DNA from: Achromobacter pulmonis
Lineage (GTDB): Bacteria > Pseudomonadota > Gammaproteobacteria > Burkholderiales > Burkholderiaceae_B
Length of the DNA stretch: 61,278 bases
Direction: 5' to 3'
Assembly (NCBI RefSeq): GCF_002885955.2
Contig: NZ_POQS01000007.1
Coordinates: 265,909-327,186 of the forward strand
Within the stretch, counting starts at the first letter, position 1, and every line of letters begins with the position of its first letter. The position numbers and the translations under genes were made by a program. Under the pieces are notes generated by a model that had not been told where the DNA came from, did not search any database, and saw nothing but the letters and a program-made list of their open reading frames with translations. Positions 1 to 10,400 of this stretch are shown here, one piece after another.

Positions 1-1704
<1,704 letters not shown>

Positions 1705-1979
1705 TACTTTCCCTTGCCGCAATCAATGCGACGCAATGCTTGGTCGGGCCAGGGGATTAGGCGGCCGGATCCAGGCGACGGTTGATGGAGCATCGTGCCG
1801 ACCGGATCAACCATGCGCGTGGCGCGTTCTCTTGTACTGACTGGAACGCAGGGCGAAAGGAAAGGGGTCAGGAATCGATGATAGTTCGGCATGGGGCCGG
1901 GGCGGTTGCCCGGCGAACTGCGAAAACTTCCGCTAAATCAAGGCGGTAAATGCCGAACTCGTTTTGTGCAGTGCGGCGA
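1705..1979 (-). other. Long untranslated leader of the helicase gene
   Basis: No convincing gene lies in these 275 bases between ung and the helicase. An inverted repeat GGTTGAT (1780-1786) / ATCAACC (1806-1812) could form a 7-bp stem in the helicase mRNA about 76 bases before the start codon. Long structured leaders are common for cold-induced DEAD-box mRNAs, but that role is only inferred here. No clear promoter was identified. Confidence 0.4.
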
Positions 1980-2741
1980 TCATAACCCGAATTCGCCTTG
2001 CAAGGGAATTATTTTTTTGTCCAGCTCCCAATCAATAGGGTTTTTCCCTTGGTTGGCCAGCCATTCGTTGGTTTTCAGGAAATGGCCGCAGCCCAGGAAG
2101 GGCACGGGCGGCCTTCTGGCCGACAGCGGCGAGGGGTGGTTGGCCATCAGGACCAGGTGGCCGCTGTCGGCCGGCAGCAGGGCCTGCTTGGCCTGGGCGT
2201 GGGCGCCCCACAACATGAAAACCTTGGGGGACGGATCGCGCGCGACCAGGGCGATCAGCGCGTCGGTCACGGTTTCCCAGCCGCGCCGGGCGTGGGAGGC
2301 GGGCTGGCCGTCCTCCACGGTCAGCGCCGTGTTCAGCAGCAGCACGCCCTGTTCGGCCCAGCAGCTCAGGTCGTTGCCGGCCGGCACGCGGGAGCCCGGG
2401 TACTCCAGCGCGATTTCGTTGAAGATGTTGCGCAGGCTGGGCGGGCGCTTGCAGTCGTCCGGCACCGAGAAGGCCAGGCCCTGGGCCTGGCCGGGGCCGT
2501 GGTAGGGGTCCTGGCCCAGGATCACCACGCGCACGTCCGAGGGCGCCAGGCCGTGCAGGGCGCGAAACGGCGTGGCGGGATAGACGGTGGCGCCTTCGGC
2601 CAGACGTTTTTCCACGTGGGCGGTCACCGCGGCCAGCGCGTCGGCCACCGGCCGGTCGGAAAAGGCGGCCAGCCAGGCGGCGGGAAGTTGCGCCGTCTGG
2701 GCGGCGAGGGCGGCGGGAATCAGGCGGTTGTCGGTCGGCAT
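1980..2741 (-). CDS. ung: Uracil-DNA glycosylase (family 1)
   Basis: Removes uracil from DNA to start base-excision repair of deaminated cytosine or misincorporated dUMP. The 253-residue protein has the family-1 water-activating motif GQDPYHG (around residue 75), the uracil-binding LLLNTALTVE segment and the HPSPLSA DNA-intercalation loop near the C-terminus, so it is complete. Length is slightly above the enterobacterial enzyme because of an N-terminal extension. It is transcribed in the same direction as the helicase but separated by a 275-base leader, so it is probably expressed on its own. Confidence 0.96.
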   Translation of the reverse strand: MPTDNRLIPAALAAQTAQLPAAWLAAFSDRPVADALAAVTAHVEKRLAEGATVYPATPFRALHGLAPSDVRVVILGQDPYHGPGQAQGLAFSVPDDCKRPPSLRNIFNEIALEYPGSRVPAGNDLSCWAEQGVLLLNTALTVEDGQPASHARRGWETVTDALIALVARDPSPKVFMLWGAHAQAKQALLPADSGHLVLMANHPSPLSARRPPVPFLGCGHFLKTNEWLANQGKNPIDWELDKKIIPLQGEFGL

Positions 2742-2774
2742 GGGCGCGATTTTGGCACACGGCGCGGCCGCGCC

Positions 2775-3437
2775 TCAGACCGGCCAGCCGGCCTGGCGAT
2801 AGGCCGAGTCCCAGAACATCCATTCCAGCTGGGCCGCGTGCGTGTAGGCCTGGTGCATCGCCGCCAGCGTCTGCGCCGAGGCCGATTCCGCGGCGCGATC
2901 CACCGAGGCGATCACGGCCCGCACCAGCGCATGGAATTCGTCACCCGCGTAGGTGTCGATCCAGGCGGCGTAGGGATTGGGCCGGGTGGCGCGCGCGTGG
3001 ATCTCGCGGCCGATCTCGGCGTAGATCCAGAAGCACGGCAGCAGGGCGGCCAGCGCCACCGGGTACGGCGCGCTCCAGGCGGTGGCGATCAGGAAGCTGG
3101 TGTAGTGGTGGCTGGCCGGCGTCAGCGGCGTGGCTTCGAAGGTGGCGGCGTCGATGCCGTACTGCTTCATGAAACCTTCGTGCAGCGAGCGTTCGGCGAC
3201 CACCGCGCCGCGGGCGGCTTCGGCGAACTGCACCACGCCGTCGGCGTCGTCGGCCTTGGCGGCGGCGATGGCCAGCGCGCGTCCGAACGCCACCAGATAG
3301 TGCGCGTCCTGGATCATGTAGTGCTTGAACGCGCTCTCGTCGAGCTGGCCGCTGGCCAGTTCGCGGTTGAACGGCATGTCGCGCGTTTTTTCGTAAAGCG
3401 CGGCGTTGCGCGCCCAGGCGTCGGAGCTGAAAGACAT
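2775..3437 (-). CDS. tenA: TenA/thiaminase II family protein
   Basis: TenA proteins hydrolyse aminopyrimidine thiamine-breakdown products for salvage (thiaminase II); some members have other substrates. The 220-residue all-helical protein shows the family pattern: an N-terminal helix with MPFN, the HYMIQD segment, a central Tyr/Cys-rich stretch (ALLPCFWIYAEIG) carrying the usual catalytic cysteine position, and WIDTYAGDEF. The chosen ATG has GAGGAA about 6 bases upstream; a longer reading from 3476 has no ribosome site. No thiamine biosynthesis genes or TPP riboswitch were seen next to it, so the physiological role is inferred from family only. Confidence 0.88.
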   Translation of the reverse strand: MSFSSDAWARNAALYEKTRDMPFNRELASGQLDESAFKHYMIQDAHYLVAFGRALAIAAAKADDADGVVQFAEAARGAVVAERSLHEGFMKQYGIDAATFEATPLTPASHHYTSFLIATAWSAPYPVALAALLPCFWIYAEIGREIHARATRPNPYAAWIDTYAGDEFHALVRAVIASVDRAAESASAQTLAAMHQAYTHAAQLEWMFWDSAYRQAGWPV

Positions 3438-3519
3438 GGGGATTCCTCGAGGCGGGTGGGCAGGCTGCCCGGCCAAAGGAGGCTAGGGTACCAAAGACCG
3501 GCGCGCCCCGAGGCGGGCC

Positions 3520-3909
3520 TCAGGCGTGGCGCTTGCCGTGCCGTTGGGCGTAATCCAGCAGCGCGTCGCGCAGCACCACGGCCTGGTTGTGCTCGGCGTC
3601 GTGGGCGCCATAGAGCAAGGTCAGCGGCCGCTTGCCGGCGGCCTGCAGCAGGGCTTCCAGGCGGGCCTGCTGCTCGGGCGTGGCCAGCTCGGCCAGGTAT
3701 TTGCGGCGGAACTCGTCCCAGCGTTCCTCGACGTGGTTGAACCACTTGCGCAGTTCGGTGGTGGGCGCGAGGTCGCGGGCCCATTCGTCCAGCCCCAGGT
3801 CGTCGCGGCGCAGCCCGCGCGGCCACACGCGGTCCACCAGCGCGCGGTAGCTGCCTTGCGGTCCGGTGCCTTCGTAGACGCGTTGCAGGGTGATGGCGGG
3901 CGGTTTCAT
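3520..3909 (-). CDS. DUF488 family protein (YeaO-like)
   Basis: Small 129-residue cytoplasmic protein of the DUF488/YeaO family, recognised by RVWPRGLRRDDLGLDEW near the N-terminus, KWFNH in the middle and the LTLLYGAHD strand toward the C-terminus. The biochemical function of the family is not established. The start is well supported by GAGGAG six bases before the ATG. It stands alone between tenA and nhaA with short gaps on both sides. Confidence 0.85.
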   Translation of the reverse strand: MKPPAITLQRVYEGTGPQGSYRALVDRVWPRGLRRDDLGLDEWARDLAPTTELRKWFNHVEERWDEFRRKYLAELATPEQQARLEALLQAAGKRPLTLLYGAHDAEHNQAVVLRDALLDYAQRHGKRHA

Positions 3910-3974
3910 GGCGGCTCCTCGGGGCGTGGCGGCTGACCCCGTCTACCGTCTACTTTAGCGCCGCCCGCCCGTCG

Positions 3975-5183
3975 TCATGGCGTTTCGGCGCGGCCGCCGG
4001 CGCGCAGCAGCACGAACCCCACGATGGCCGAGGCCAGCGAGCCCGTCAGCACGCCGATCTTGGTGGCGTCCACGGCGGCCGGGTCGGTGAAGGCCAGGGC
4101 GCCGATGAACAGGCTCATGGTGAAGCCAATGCCGCAGAGCAGCGCGACGCCGTAGAGCTGGGTGTAGGTGGCGTGGCGCGGCAGGGTGGCGAGGCCGCTC
4201 TTGATGGCCAGCCAGGCAAAGCCGAACACGCCCAGCTGCTTGCCCAGGAACAGGCCCAGCGCCACGCCCAGCGGCACCGGCTGCGCCAGCGTGGCCAGCC
4301 CCAGGCCGGCGAAGGAGACGCCCGCGTTGGCGAAGCCGAACACCGGCACGATGAGCAGGGCCACCGGCTTGTGCAGCGCGTGTTCCAGCGCATGCAGCGG
4401 GGAATATTCGCCGGTATCGCCCTGGTTCTGCGGGCGCAGCGGGATGGCCAGGGCCAGCGCCACGCCGGCCAGCGTGGCGTGCACGCCGGATTTCAGGACG
4501 AAGTACCACAGCATCGCGCCGATCAGCAGATAAGGCGCCAGGCGCAGCACGCCCATGCGGTTCATGCAGAACAGCACGACCAGCAGGGCGCCCGCCATGC
4601 CCAGCGCGAAGGTATTGAGCGTGGACGTATAGAAGAGCGCGATGATGACGATGGCGCCCAGGTCGTCAAGAATGGCCAGCGCGGTCAGGAAGACCTTCAG
4701 CGAGGTCGGCACCCGGCTGCCCAGCAGCGCCAGGATGCCCAGCGCGAAGGCGATGTCCGTGGCTGCCGGGATGGCCCAGCCGCGCAGCGTCTCGGGGCTG
4801 CCGGCGTTGATCAGCACGTAAATCAGCGCAGGCAGCACCATGCCGCCCACCGCCGCGATGCCCGGCAGCACGATGCGGGCCGCGCCGCGCAACTGGCCGT
4901 CCAGCACCTCGCGCTTGATTTCAAGGCCGACCAGCAGGAAGAACACCGCCATCAGGCCGTCGTTGATCCAGTGCAGCACGCTTTCCTTGAGCACGACCGG
5001 GCCGGCCTGGAAGCCGAACTTGGTTTCGAGCGCGCCGAAGTAGTACGGCGCGGCCGGACTGTTGGCGACGATCAGCGCGACCAGCGCGGCCAGCATCAGG
5101 ACATAGCCGCCGAGCGCTTCGGACTGCAGGAAGGCCTGGAAGAGGGAGGGGGATTTGGGGGTGGACGAAGCCGGTCGATTCAC
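3975..5183 (-). CDS. nhaA: Na+/H+ antiporter NhaA
   Basis: Electrogenic inner-membrane antiporter exchanging cytoplasmic Na+ (or Li+) for periplasmic protons, important at alkaline pH and in salt. The 402-residue protein is of full family length with about 12 hydrophobic helices and contains the ion-binding pair in AILDDLGAI and the upstream ATDIAFALG segment of the unwound helix 4. Translation appears to begin at a GTG (MNRPASS). The AT-rich region before it probably holds the promoter. No nhaR-like regulator is adjacent. Confidence 0.95.
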   Translation of the reverse strand: MNRPASSTPKSPSLFQAFLQSEALGGYVLMLAALVALIVANSPAAPYYFGALETKFGFQAGPVVLKESVLHWINDGLMAVFFLLVGLEIKREVLDGQLRGAARIVLPGIAAVGGMVLPALIYVLINAGSPETLRGWAIPAATDIAFALGILALLGSRVPTSLKVFLTALAILDDLGAIVIIALFYTSTLNTFALGMAGALLVVLFCMNRMGVLRLAPYLLIGAMLWYFVLKSGVHATLAGVALALAIPLRPQNQGDTGEYSPLHALEHALHKPVALLIVPVFGFANAGVSFAGLGLATLAQPVPLGVALGLFLGKQLGVFGFAWLAIKSGLATLPRHATYTQLYGVALLCGIGFTMSLFIGALAFTDPAAVDATKIGVLTGSLASAIVGFVLLRAGGRAETP

Positions 5184-5488
5184 TTTTTACGGCCTTGATT
5201 ACATTTTGATAATATACGCGGCGAGAACCTGAATTTTACCTGAATACATGAACGATGGCGCTCTATTTCGGATATCTTCGCTGATTTTCAGCAAAAAACG
5301 GGCGATTCGCATTCAATCTTTATTCCGCGGTCTCGGACCGATTCCCCTGCCGTATCCGAAAATCCTCTACTAGAGTCTGGCCCAGGCGCATGACCGCGCG
5401 ATAACCATCCGCCGATTCCCGCAATCGGCCTTTCCCGACATTCCGATCCGCCCCTCGGTCGAGCCGTCCCGGCAACGCCGGCCAGTAC
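5184..5488. other. AT-rich divergent intergenic region, nhaA / glycosyltransferase pair
   Basis: These 305 bases are clearly richer in A+T than the surroundings, especially 5185-5320, and separate two divergent transcription units. TTGAT occurs twice as a direct repeat (around 5198 and 5208) and a TATTAT-like block lies just upstream of nhaA on the minus strand. I could not assign a confident promoter and saw no RNA gene. Homologues of nhaA elsewhere can carry cation-sensing leader RNAs, but no such fold was recognised here. Confidence 0.4.
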
Positions 5489-5863
5489 ATGCCTTTATCT
5501 CCTCTCACGGTATTGACCTACACCCCCGCCCGGCCCGGCGCCGCCAGCCGCCTGGTAGATGTCGGCGACGCCCTCGTCGCGCCGGCCGGCCCCATCGCCC
5601 ACGGCGTTTACCGAACCCACAGGCTCGCGCCCAGCGCGCGCCTGCTGGCCTGGGCCCGTGCCGGGGCGCGTTTCGACCTCTCCCGCACGGGCGCGGCGCG
5701 CGTCTGGGCGGACGGCAGCCTGCAGGCCTCCGAGTGCCCGCATGAATGTTGCGCCACGGGTGCCGCCGCGCTGGACCCCGAAGACATCGCCTACCTGGGC
5801 GCGTACCTGATGCACCAGGGCCGCCGCTGGAGCGATACGGACGACGCCTCCCCATCATGCTGA
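5489..5863 (+). CDS. Small protein of unknown function, coupled to the glycosyltransferase
   Basis: I do not recognise this 124-residue protein. It has no signal peptide or membrane segment, is rich in Ala and Arg, and has a Cys/His cluster CPHECC near residue 88 and a final Cys, suggesting possible metal binding. Its last codons overlap the start of the downstream glycosyltransferase by 7 bases, which implies translational coupling and supports it being a real gene. The ribosome site is weak, so the exact start is uncertain. Confidence 0.6.
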   Translation: MPLSPLTVLTYTPARPGAASRLVDVGDALVAPAGPIAHGVYRTHRLAPSARLLAWARAGARFDLSRTGAARVWADGSLQASECPHECCATGAAALDPEDIAYLGAYLMHQGRRWSDTDDASPSC

Positions 5864-6993
5864 ACGCCGCCGAAACGCCGCGCCGGCCCGCCGCGGGCCT
5901 GCGCATCCTGCATACCGAAGCCGCCACTTCGTTCGGCGGGCAGGAGTTCTGCATCTACAAGGAAATGATCGCCATGCGCGAGCGCGGCCACCATCTCGAG
6001 GCGCTGTGCCAGCCCGAGGCGGAACTGGGCCGCCGCCTGCGCATGGCGGGGTTCACGGTGCACCTGATGCCCATGGACGGCCCGCACAATTTCCTGCGGG
6101 GCGTGGCGTCGGTGCGGCGCCTGCTGCGGCGCGGGGGCTTCGACGTGGTCAATACGCACAGCCGGCGCGACACCGTGCTGGCCGCGATCGCGGCGCGCCT
6201 GGCCGGCACGCCGCTGATCGTGCGCACGCGGCATCTGGCCAAGCCCATCAATTCGCTCTATGCCTACACCTGGCTGGCGCATCGCGTCATCGCGGTCAGC
6301 GCCTATGTGCGCAAGCAGCTGCTCGACGGCGGCGCGCGGCCCGCGTCCATCGCCACCATCTATTCGCCGGTGGCGCTGCCGCAGGCGCGCCAGGGCGTCT
6401 GCGTCCGGCGCGAACTGGGCCTGGCCGCGGACGACCTGGTCATCGGCTGCGTGGCCGTGATGCGGGCGGACAAGGGCCACGCCGACCTGATCGAGGCCTT
6501 CCACCGCATTTCCGGCGCGTTCCCGCAGGCCCGGCTGGTGCTGGCGGGCGACGGCATGCCGCTGTTCGAGCGCCTGCAGGCGCAGGCGGCTTCGCTGGGG
6601 CTGGCGCCGCGCGTGCATTTCCTGGGCCGGCGCGACGACATCGGCGACGTGATGGCGGCCTTCGACGTGTTCGCGCTGCCCACACAGCGCGAGGCGCTGG
6701 GCACCGTCTTTATCGAGGCCGCGGCTATGGGCGTGCCGGTCATCGGCGGCAACGTGGGCGGGGTGCCGGAAACCATGCAGGCGGACGTGACCGGCCTGCT
6801 GGTGCCGCCGCGCGATCCGGCCGCGCTGGCGGCGGCGCTGGAGCGCCTGCTGGCCGACCCCGGGCTGCGCCGGAGCATGGGCCGGGCAGGCAGAGACTGG
6901 ATACGCGGGCAGGGGTTGTTCTCGGCGGAAACCGCCGCCAGCCAGGTCGAGCAGGCCTACTCGCGCTGGCTGGCCGAACTGGGCGCGCGCTAG
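5857..6993 (+). CDS. GT4-family glycosyltransferase (GT-B fold)
   Basis: Retaining glycosyltransferase of the GT4 type, likely adding a sugar to a lipopolysaccharide or other surface glycan at the cytoplasmic membrane. The 378-residue protein has an N-terminal acceptor domain (ATSFGGQE glycine-rich loop, THSRRD) and a C-terminal nucleotide-sugar domain with the EX7E motif within REALGTVFIE followed by GVPVIGGNVGGVPE. The start ATG overlaps the preceding gene. The downstream genes are convergent, so this is the end of a two-gene unit. Donor and acceptor cannot be told from the sequence. Confidence 0.88.
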   Translation: MLNAAETPRRPAAGLRILHTEAATSFGGQEFCIYKEMIAMRERGHHLEALCQPEAELGRRLRMAGFTVHLMPMDGPHNFLRGVASVRRLLRRGGFDVVNTHSRRDTVLAAIAARLAGTPLIVRTRHLAKPINSLYAYTWLAHRVIAVSAYVRKQLLDGGARPASIATIYSPVALPQARQGVCVRRELGLAADDLVIGCVAVMRADKGHADLIEAFHRISGAFPQARLVLAGDGMPLFERLQAQAASLGLAPRVHFLGRRDDIGDVMAAFDVFALPTQREALGTVFIEAAAMGVPVIGGNVGGVPETMQADVTGLLVPPRDPAALAAALERLLADPGLRRSMGRAGRDWIRGQGLFSAETAASQVEQAYSRWLAELGAR

Positions 6994-6997
6994 TGCG

Positions 6998-7462
6998 CTA
7001 GTGCCAGAGCAGGGCGTTCATCGCCTCGACCAGCCGGTTGCGGTAGCGCGGCAGCAGGGCCTGCAGTTCCGCGCGCCGCGCCTTCCATTCCTCGGATTCC
7101 GCGCCCTGCGCCACGCGCGGCGGCGCCCAGATCGCGTCGGGGAAGTGGCGGTCGCCGCGCCAGCGCGGGATCACATGCCAATGCAGGTGCGGCACCATAT
7201 TGCCCAGCGAGGCCAGGTTGACCTTGTCGGGCGACAGTATCGATTGCTGCGTTTCCTCCACCACGTACACGGCCCGCATCAGCAGGTCGCGTCCATGCGT
7301 GGACAGGCTGGTCATTTCGGCCAGGTGGCCGTTCCAGACCACCCGCGTGAAGCCGGGATAATCCGGATCGGCGACTTCGATGATGCGCAGGTGCGGGCCG
7401 CGCCACAGCAGCGCGCCGCCGTCTTCCTGGCACAGCGGACAGTTGGGATCACGTGCGCTCAT
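6998..7462 (-). CDS. HIT family protein
   Basis: Histidine-triad superfamily nucleotide hydrolase/transferase of 154 residues. The catalytic triad motif is seen as HLHWHVIPRW, preceded by NLASLGNMVP; the N-terminal CPLCQ resembles the zinc-site half seen in some HIT proteins. Substrate is unknown; relatives hydrolyse dinucleoside polyphosphates or AMP conjugates. Its ATG overlaps the stop of the upstream acetyltransferase (ATGA), so the two are co-translated. Confidence 0.93.
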   Translation of the reverse strand: MSARDPNCPLCQEDGGALLWRGPHLRIIEVADPDYPGFTRVVWNGHLAEMTSLSTHGRDLLMRAVYVVEETQQSILSPDKVNLASLGNMVPHLHWHVIPRWRGDRHFPDAIWAPPRVAQGAESEEWKARRAELQALLPRYRNRLVEAMNALLWH

Positions 7463-7908
7463 GTCAGCGTTTTCCGGTATTGAATGAAGCCGGAGCGGTC
7501 GGCGATGCGGTCGTACAACTGGATGGCGGTGGCGTTGGTTTCATGGGTCAGCCAGTATACGCGCGCGCAATTGGCCGCGGCCGCCTGCGCGTAGACGTGT
7601 TCGATCAGCTTGCGGCCCGCGCCGGCGCCGCGCACGTCCGGGGCCACGTACAGGTCCTGCAGATAACAGTAGTCGCCGGCGGTCCAGGTCGAGCGGTGGA
7701 AGATCCAGTGCACCAGTCCGATGGCGCGGCCGCTGTCGTAGGCCAGCGCGGCGTGCATGGGCTGCGCGCCGTCCAGCAGGCGCGCCCAGGTGTTGCGCGT
7801 GACGGCGTCGTCGATGTCGACGCGGTAGAAGTCCTGGTAGCCCTTCCACAGCGGCAGCCAGGCGTCGAAGTCGGCGGCGACGATGGGTCGGATCTCTACG
7901 GTACTCAT
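7459..7908 (-). CDS. GNAT family N-acetyltransferase
   Basis: Acetyl-CoA-dependent N-acetyltransferase of 149 residues. The acetyl-CoA pyrophosphate loop is seen in YLQDLYVAPDVRGAGAGRKL (about residues 80-99) and the C-terminal WLTHETN-ATAIQLYDR strand-helix is typical of aminoglycoside- or amine-acetylating relatives. The chosen start MSTVEIRP gives a standard-length domain. Four-base overlap with the HIT gene. Substrate unknown. Confidence 0.88.
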   Translation of the reverse strand: MSTVEIRPIVAADFDAWLPLWKGYQDFYRVDIDDAVTRNTWARLLDGAQPMHAALAYDSGRAIGLVHWIFHRSTWTAGDYCYLQDLYVAPDVRGAGAGRKLIEHVYAQAAAANCARVYWLTHETNATAIQLYDRIADRSGFIQYRKTLT

Positions 7909-7930
7909 GGCGGGGCCCTCCGGCGGGATT

Positions 7931-9418
7931 TCAGAGCTGGGTTTCCAGGGCTTCGACGATGTGCCGCAGCACCTGCACGCGAGCGTAGCGCTTGTCGTTG
8001 GCCGAGACCACATGCCAGGGCGCGCGGGCCACGTCGGTGCGGGCCAGCATTTCGTTGGCCGCGGCCGCGTAGTCCTGCCATTTGTCGCGGTTGCGCCAGT
8101 CCTCGGCGGTGATCTTGAAATTCTTGAACGGCGATTTCTCGCGTTCCTTGAATCGTTCCAGCTGCACGTCCGGCGTGATCGCCAGCCAGAACTTCAGCAC
8201 CAGCGCGCCGCTGGCGGCCAGCTGCCCTTCGAAGTCGTTGATCTCGGCGTAGGCCCGGCGCCATTGGGCCGGCGGGGTCAGTTTCTCGACGCGTTCGACC
8301 AGCACGCGGCCGTACCAGGACCGGTCGAAGATGGCGATGCGCCCATGGCGCGGCACCTGGCGCCAGAACCGCCACAGATAGGGGCGGGCCAGCGCTTCGC
8401 TGCCTGGCGCGGCGATGGGCGTGATGTCGAACTGGCGGGCGTCCAGCGCATGCGTCACGCGCCGGATGGCGCCGCCCTTGCCGGCGGCGTCCTGCCCCTC
8501 GAACACCAGCACCAGCGAACGCTCCTGGAACTTGCGCGAGCGCGCCGCGCGCGCCAGCCGGCCCTGCAGCAATCCGAGTTCGGACTCGTAGTCGCTCTTG
8601 TCGAGGCGCGCGTCATAGTCCAGCTGGCCCAGCCGGTCCGCCACGCGCGTCGGCCGCGAGTGGGGCACGAAGCTGGCCGGAATGCGCGGCACGCCGCGCT
8701 GGCGCATGGCGGCCAGCACCGCCTCGGCCGTGCGCGCCGTGCGCATCTGCTCGTCGGCGCTGGGGATCACGACCCAGGGCGCATGGCCGCTGTCGGTATG
8801 GTTCAGCACCGTCTGCCCGGCGTTGCGGATGCGGTCGTACTTCTTGTAGACCTTGAGGTCGACCGGGCTGACCTGCCACGAGGTCTCGGGGCTGGCCAGC
8901 AGGCGCTTGGCGCGCGCCTTCTGGGCCTGGGCCGACAGGTGGAACCAGAGTTTCACGATCTGCACGCCTTCGGCGGCCAGCATCGCCTCGAAGCGCCGGA
9001 TCGCGACGGCCTGCGCCTCGATGCTGTCCTGGTCGGGCCGCTTGCGCATGGCCTCCAGGATCATCGGCGCGTACCAGGAGCCGAACACGATGCCGGTGCT
9101 GCCCTTGGGCGGCAGATCGTTCCAGTAGCGCCACAGCGGCGGACGTTCCAGTTCCTCGCCGACGCGCGGGCCGTAGGCCAGCGTCTTGATGTGGCGCGGG
9201 TCCATCCATTCGTTGAGCAGGTTGATGGTGGCGCCCTTGCCGGCGCCGTCGATGCCGGCCACCACCACCAGCAGCGTCTTGTCGGCCTTGGCCAGACGCT
9301 GGTATTGCGCATTCAGCAGGGCGACGCGCAGCCGCGCCTCCATCGGCTTGAATGCCTCTTTCGAGAGGCTGGGGTCGGCTTCGGCTTCGGCAAACATGGA
9401 CGGTCCGTCGGTCGGCAT
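7931..9418 (-). CDS. pap: Polyphosphate:AMP phosphotransferase (two PPK2 domains)
   Basis: Transfers phosphate from polyphosphate to AMP to make ADP (PPK2 class II). About 495 residues hold two tandem PPK2 domains. Domain 1 has Walker A GIDGAGKG and an FGSWYAPM segment in place of the usual DRSWY; domain 2 has Walker A GQDAAGKGG and FDRSWYGRVLVERVE, so the second is expected to be the catalytic one, as in characterised PAP enzymes. Two starts are possible (9418 or 9397); neither has a strong ribosome site. It follows the blh gene on the same strand with a 68-base gap. Confidence 0.92.
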   Translation of the reverse strand: MPTDGPSMFAEAEADPSLSKEAFKPMEARLRVALLNAQYQRLAKADKTLLVVVAGIDGAGKGATINLLNEWMDPRHIKTLAYGPRVGEELERPPLWRYWNDLPPKGSTGIVFGSWYAPMILEAMRKRPDQDSIEAQAVAIRRFEAMLAAEGVQIVKLWFHLSAQAQKARAKRLLASPETSWQVSPVDLKVYKKYDRIRNAGQTVLNHTDSGHAPWVVIPSADEQMRTARTAEAVLAAMRQRGVPRIPASFVPHSRPTRVADRLGQLDYDARLDKSDYESELGLLQGRLARAARSRKFQERSLVLVFEGQDAAGKGGAIRRVTHALDARQFDITPIAAPGSEALARPYLWRFWRQVPRHGRIAIFDRSWYGRVLVERVEKLTPPAQWRRAYAEINDFEGQLAASGALVLKFWLAITPDVQLERFKEREKSPFKNFKITAEDWRNRDKWQDYAAAANEMLARTDVARAPWHVVSANDKRYARVQVLRHIVEALETQL

Positions 9419-9486
9419 TTCTGCGATCGGCCGATCTTGCGGGATAAGTCCGGGGCACGCAAGCCCGGGGCGCAAGCCCGCGCCGT

Positions 9487-10350
9487 TCAGAGCGCGTCGA
9501 CGGGTATCTTCAGGTAGCGCACGCCGTTGTCTTCGGCCGGCGGGAAGTGGCCGGCGCGGATGTTGACCTGGATGGCCGGCAGGATCAGGGTGGGCATGGA
9601 AAGCGTGGCGTCGCGCCGCGTGCGCATGGCCACGAACTCGTCCTCGCCGATGCCGTCGCGCACATGGATGTTGGCGCGGCGCTGTTCGGCCACTGTGGTC
9701 TGCCAGGCGGCTTCGCGGCCGGCGGGCGGGTAGTCGTGGCACATGTACAGCTTGGTCTCGGCGGGCAGGCTCAGCAGGCGCTGGATGGAGCGGTACAGCT
9801 GATGGGCGTCGCCGCCGGGGAAGTCGCAGCGCGCGGTGCCCACGTCGGGCATGAACAGCGTGTCGCCCACGAAGGCGGCGTCGCCGATCAGGTAGGCCAT
9901 GTCGGCCGGCGTATGCCCCGGTACGTGGATGGCCTGCGCCGTCAGCGCGCCGATGCGGAAGGCCTCGCCGTCGGCGAACAGGTGGCCGAACTGCGAGCCG
10001 TCGAGCTGGAACGCCGGCTCCAGGTTGAAGATCTTCTTGAACACGCCCTGCACGGTCTGGATGCTTTGCCCGATGGCGATGACGCCGCCGAGCTGCCGCT
10101 GCAGATAGGGCGCGGCCGAAAGATGGTCGGCGTGGGCGTGGGTTTCCAGCAGCCATTCGGTCTTCAGGCCGTGCTGGCGCACGTAGTCGGCCACGCGGTC
10201 GGCGCTGCCGGTGCTGGTGCGGCCCGACTTGGGATCGTAGTCGAGCACGGAGTCGATGATGGCGCAGGCGCCGCCCGGGGCCGTTTCATGGACCACGTAG
10301 GTGATGGTGGCGGTGACGGGGTCGAAAAAGCCTTGGATATGAGAGGGCAT
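9487..10350 (-). CDS. blh: Metallo-beta-lactamase-fold hydrolase, persulfide-dioxygenase-like (Blh type)
   Basis: Likely iron-dependent persulfide dioxygenase oxidising glutathione persulfide to sulfite. The 287-residue protein has the metal motif THAHADHL (near residue 70), later HVPGHTPADMAY, GDTLFMPDVGTARCDFPGG and CHDYPP, matching the ETHE1/Blh branch. It has only the hydrolase domain with no fused rhodanese. It is divergent from bigR, and the pairing with bigR, sqr and sulfur transporters strongly supports a role in hydrogen sulfide detoxification. Regulation is described under the intergenic entries. Confidence 0.9.
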   Translation of the reverse strand: MPSHIQGFFDPVTATITYVVHETAPGGACAIIDSVLDYDPKSGRTSTGSADRVADYVRQHGLKTEWLLETHAHADHLSAAPYLQRQLGGVIAIGQSIQTVQGVFKKIFNLEPAFQLDGSQFGHLFADGEAFRIGALTAQAIHVPGHTPADMAYLIGDAAFVGDTLFMPDVGTARCDFPGGDAHQLYRSIQRLLSLPAETKLYMCHDYPPAGREAAWQTTVAEQRRANIHVRDGIGEDEFVAMRTRRDATLSMPTLILPAIQVNIRAGHFPPAEDNGVRYLKIPVDAL

Positions 10351-10400
10351 GGACGCTCGCCTGGCAGCGCATTGCTGCGTGCATAAAACAATATATGTTT

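Noticed and set aside
1780..1812. FNR-type box in the helicase leader
   Set aside because: TTGAT and ATCAA half-sites are present but 19 or more bases apart instead of 4.
5184..5488. Cation-sensing riboswitch before nhaA
   Set aside because: No conserved fold could be recognised, and the predicted leader next to the GTG start looks too short and AT-rich.
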